Shown in pieces: positions 62,641 through 64,000 of a stretch of DNA of 64,000 nucleotides. The number at the start of each line of letters is the position of its first letter. Within the stretch, counting starts at the first letter, position 1. This DNA is from Pipra filicauda. Taxonomy: Eukaryota; Chordata; Aves; Passeriformes; Pipridae. Location: assembly GCF_003945595.2 (NCBI RefSeq), contig NW_024104329.1:1263115-1327114 (forward strand), read 5' to 3'. The notes below the pieces were generated by a model. It was not told the origin of the DNA. It worked only from the letters and a program-made list of their open reading frames with translations, and did not search any database. Both the position numbers and the translations under genes were made by a program.

Positions 62641-64000
62641 GAGAATAGCAATTATTCCTCCCTAGCCTGTCTTTTTGGATACTGAATTAATGATCCTTTG
62701 ATCTACACCCTGACACTAACTAACTTCACAGCCTAAGGCTTAAGCTCTTATCTGCTGCCCATACTGAGATATGGAAGCAGTAATACTTCTTGACTTGCCT
62801 GAGTGCGATAATGGAGTTTTTGAAAACCACCCGGGAAGAGAAAGTAGGTACTTTTTATTAACAGATCAAATTTAATAATTCATAACCATTTTAACTTCCT
62901 ATTATTTTCAAGGAGGGGTTCCTGCAGGCCTTCACCTAGCACAGTATGGGCTACACACCTTCATTTATAATCAGCTTGGATTACCCCTGCTGATTTTCCC
63001 CATGAAAAATGATGCCAATAAGAGACCGAAACCTGTTGATTCACATTATAAAAAAGCTTCTAGACCACAAAAACATCTCTTGAGAGAAACTGTGAAAATC
63101 TCAGCACTTGAGCCATTGAGAAGCATGCCAAACAAAGTTCCTGGAATCATTAACTAAAGATCGGACAAGGGAACTTTCCAAGGAACTGGGGAGAAGAGGG
63201 AAAGCACAAGCAGCACAGTCACCTGCAAGGCAAGCAATAGCTCTGAAGCATCCTCCTGAGGCTGAGCACAAACTCTCCTCGTGAGGCCCTTGTGCCCTAC
63301 CATTTATCCATCTGCTTCATACTGCTCCCACACTCCTGGCCTTCCAGAAGGATGCAGAGCTAATCGCTTTGCTTCCTCTCTCAGCATGTTGGAACATGCT
63401 GCAAAGTCAATGTACTTGTGCCTCTAGGGCTGGAGAGAATGCAAAACACAAGTCAGACATCCAGTGAGGCAAAGCTCCTTCTAAGGAATTATCATTTAAG
63501 CTTGTGGGGGCAGACACACAGAATGGATTTTGGTCAAAACCCCTTCTCCCTGACATCTTGACCTCTTGACTGGGAGAGCACTTTTCTGAAGAACTGAGAG
63601 AGGATGAGTCTCCATGTTGGGAGTTTTGGAGGATCTCATCTCAACACTCTCTCGGTCTAGGCAACATCTCCACAGATACATCACGGTCCTGCTGTCACCC
63701 CTCGGGATCCTTGCCAAATCCCTCCTTTCTTCTACTGTGGATCAAGCTGCTGTGTTTTGAATAGACCCCTCAAGAGAGATGCAGAGACCCTTAACTCCTG
63801 CTAAGTTTGATGAGAGCCAGGTATCCAGAGAGGAACTGCATGCCTAATGCACCTGCAAAGAGCTGCCTGCTCTTTGAGATAAGAGCTATCTCTCAGGATA
63901 AGAGCACTCAGCCCCTCCACTCATATTTTCAAGACTATTTATTCCCCAGGGGAGGGGCTTACTGAAGCATAAATAACAATAAGCGTAAATTTCAAATTCA
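62641..64000. other. Gene-free right end of the window
   Basis: No coding homology, CpG island or named repeat recognised. The CD151 promoter is probably further right, outside the window. Confidence 0.5.

Overview
The window is nuclear DNA from a bird. The evidence is two spliced vertebrate genes, several CR1 LINE fragments of avian type, and a solo LTR matching a widespread avian endogenous retrovirus family. The two genes are POLR2L (plus strand, 2 coding exons, 67 aa) and CD151 (minus strand, 7 coding exons, 252 aa). Both were assembled here exon by exon with in-phase GT/AG junctions. In human 11p15.5 the order is CD151, POLR2L, TSPAN4, with POLR2L opposite in strand to the other two. The window shows the same arrangement inverted: POLR2L and CD151 converge tail to tail, and the POLR2L promoter faces left, where TSPAN4 would be expected.

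Layout. Positions 1-760 hold a broken CR1 copy on the minus strand. Positions 760-20,000 hold no gene I can recognise; this is probably the 5' intron of TSPAN4 or intergenic DNA (inference). A strong CpG island lies at about 20,030-21,540. It has GC boxes, two good minus-strand splice donors and the POLR2L start, and looks like a shared bidirectional promoter. POLR2L occupies 21,548-24,827, with a 3.1 kb intron carrying a small CR1 fragment. From 25.2 to 42.6 kb is a gap between the two gene ends that contains a solo LTR (27,847-28,439), two CR1 3' ends, two small GC-rich islets and an undecided coding-like stretch near 37.8-38.0 kb. CD151 coding exons run from 55,127 down to 42,649. From 55.2 to 64 kb I find no exon; the CD151 5' UTR and promoter must lie there or beyond the right edge. 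A CR1 copy at 61.7-62.6 kb has its endonuclease end joined directly to the element's 3' tail.

Function. POLR2L is the small zinc-binding subunit RPABC5 (RPB10) shared by RNA polymerases I, II and III. CD151 is a tetraspanin that organises laminin-binding integrins at the cell surface. They are neighbours through conserved synteny, not through a common pathway. I see no prokaryotic genes, CRISPR array, operon, tRNA or rRNA. Nothing here is clearly a new biological system. The points most worth a second look are the altered integrin-contact motif of CD151, a well-formed unexplained exon inside CD151, the GC-rich islets in the POLR2L-CD151 gap, and the internally deleted CR1 copies.
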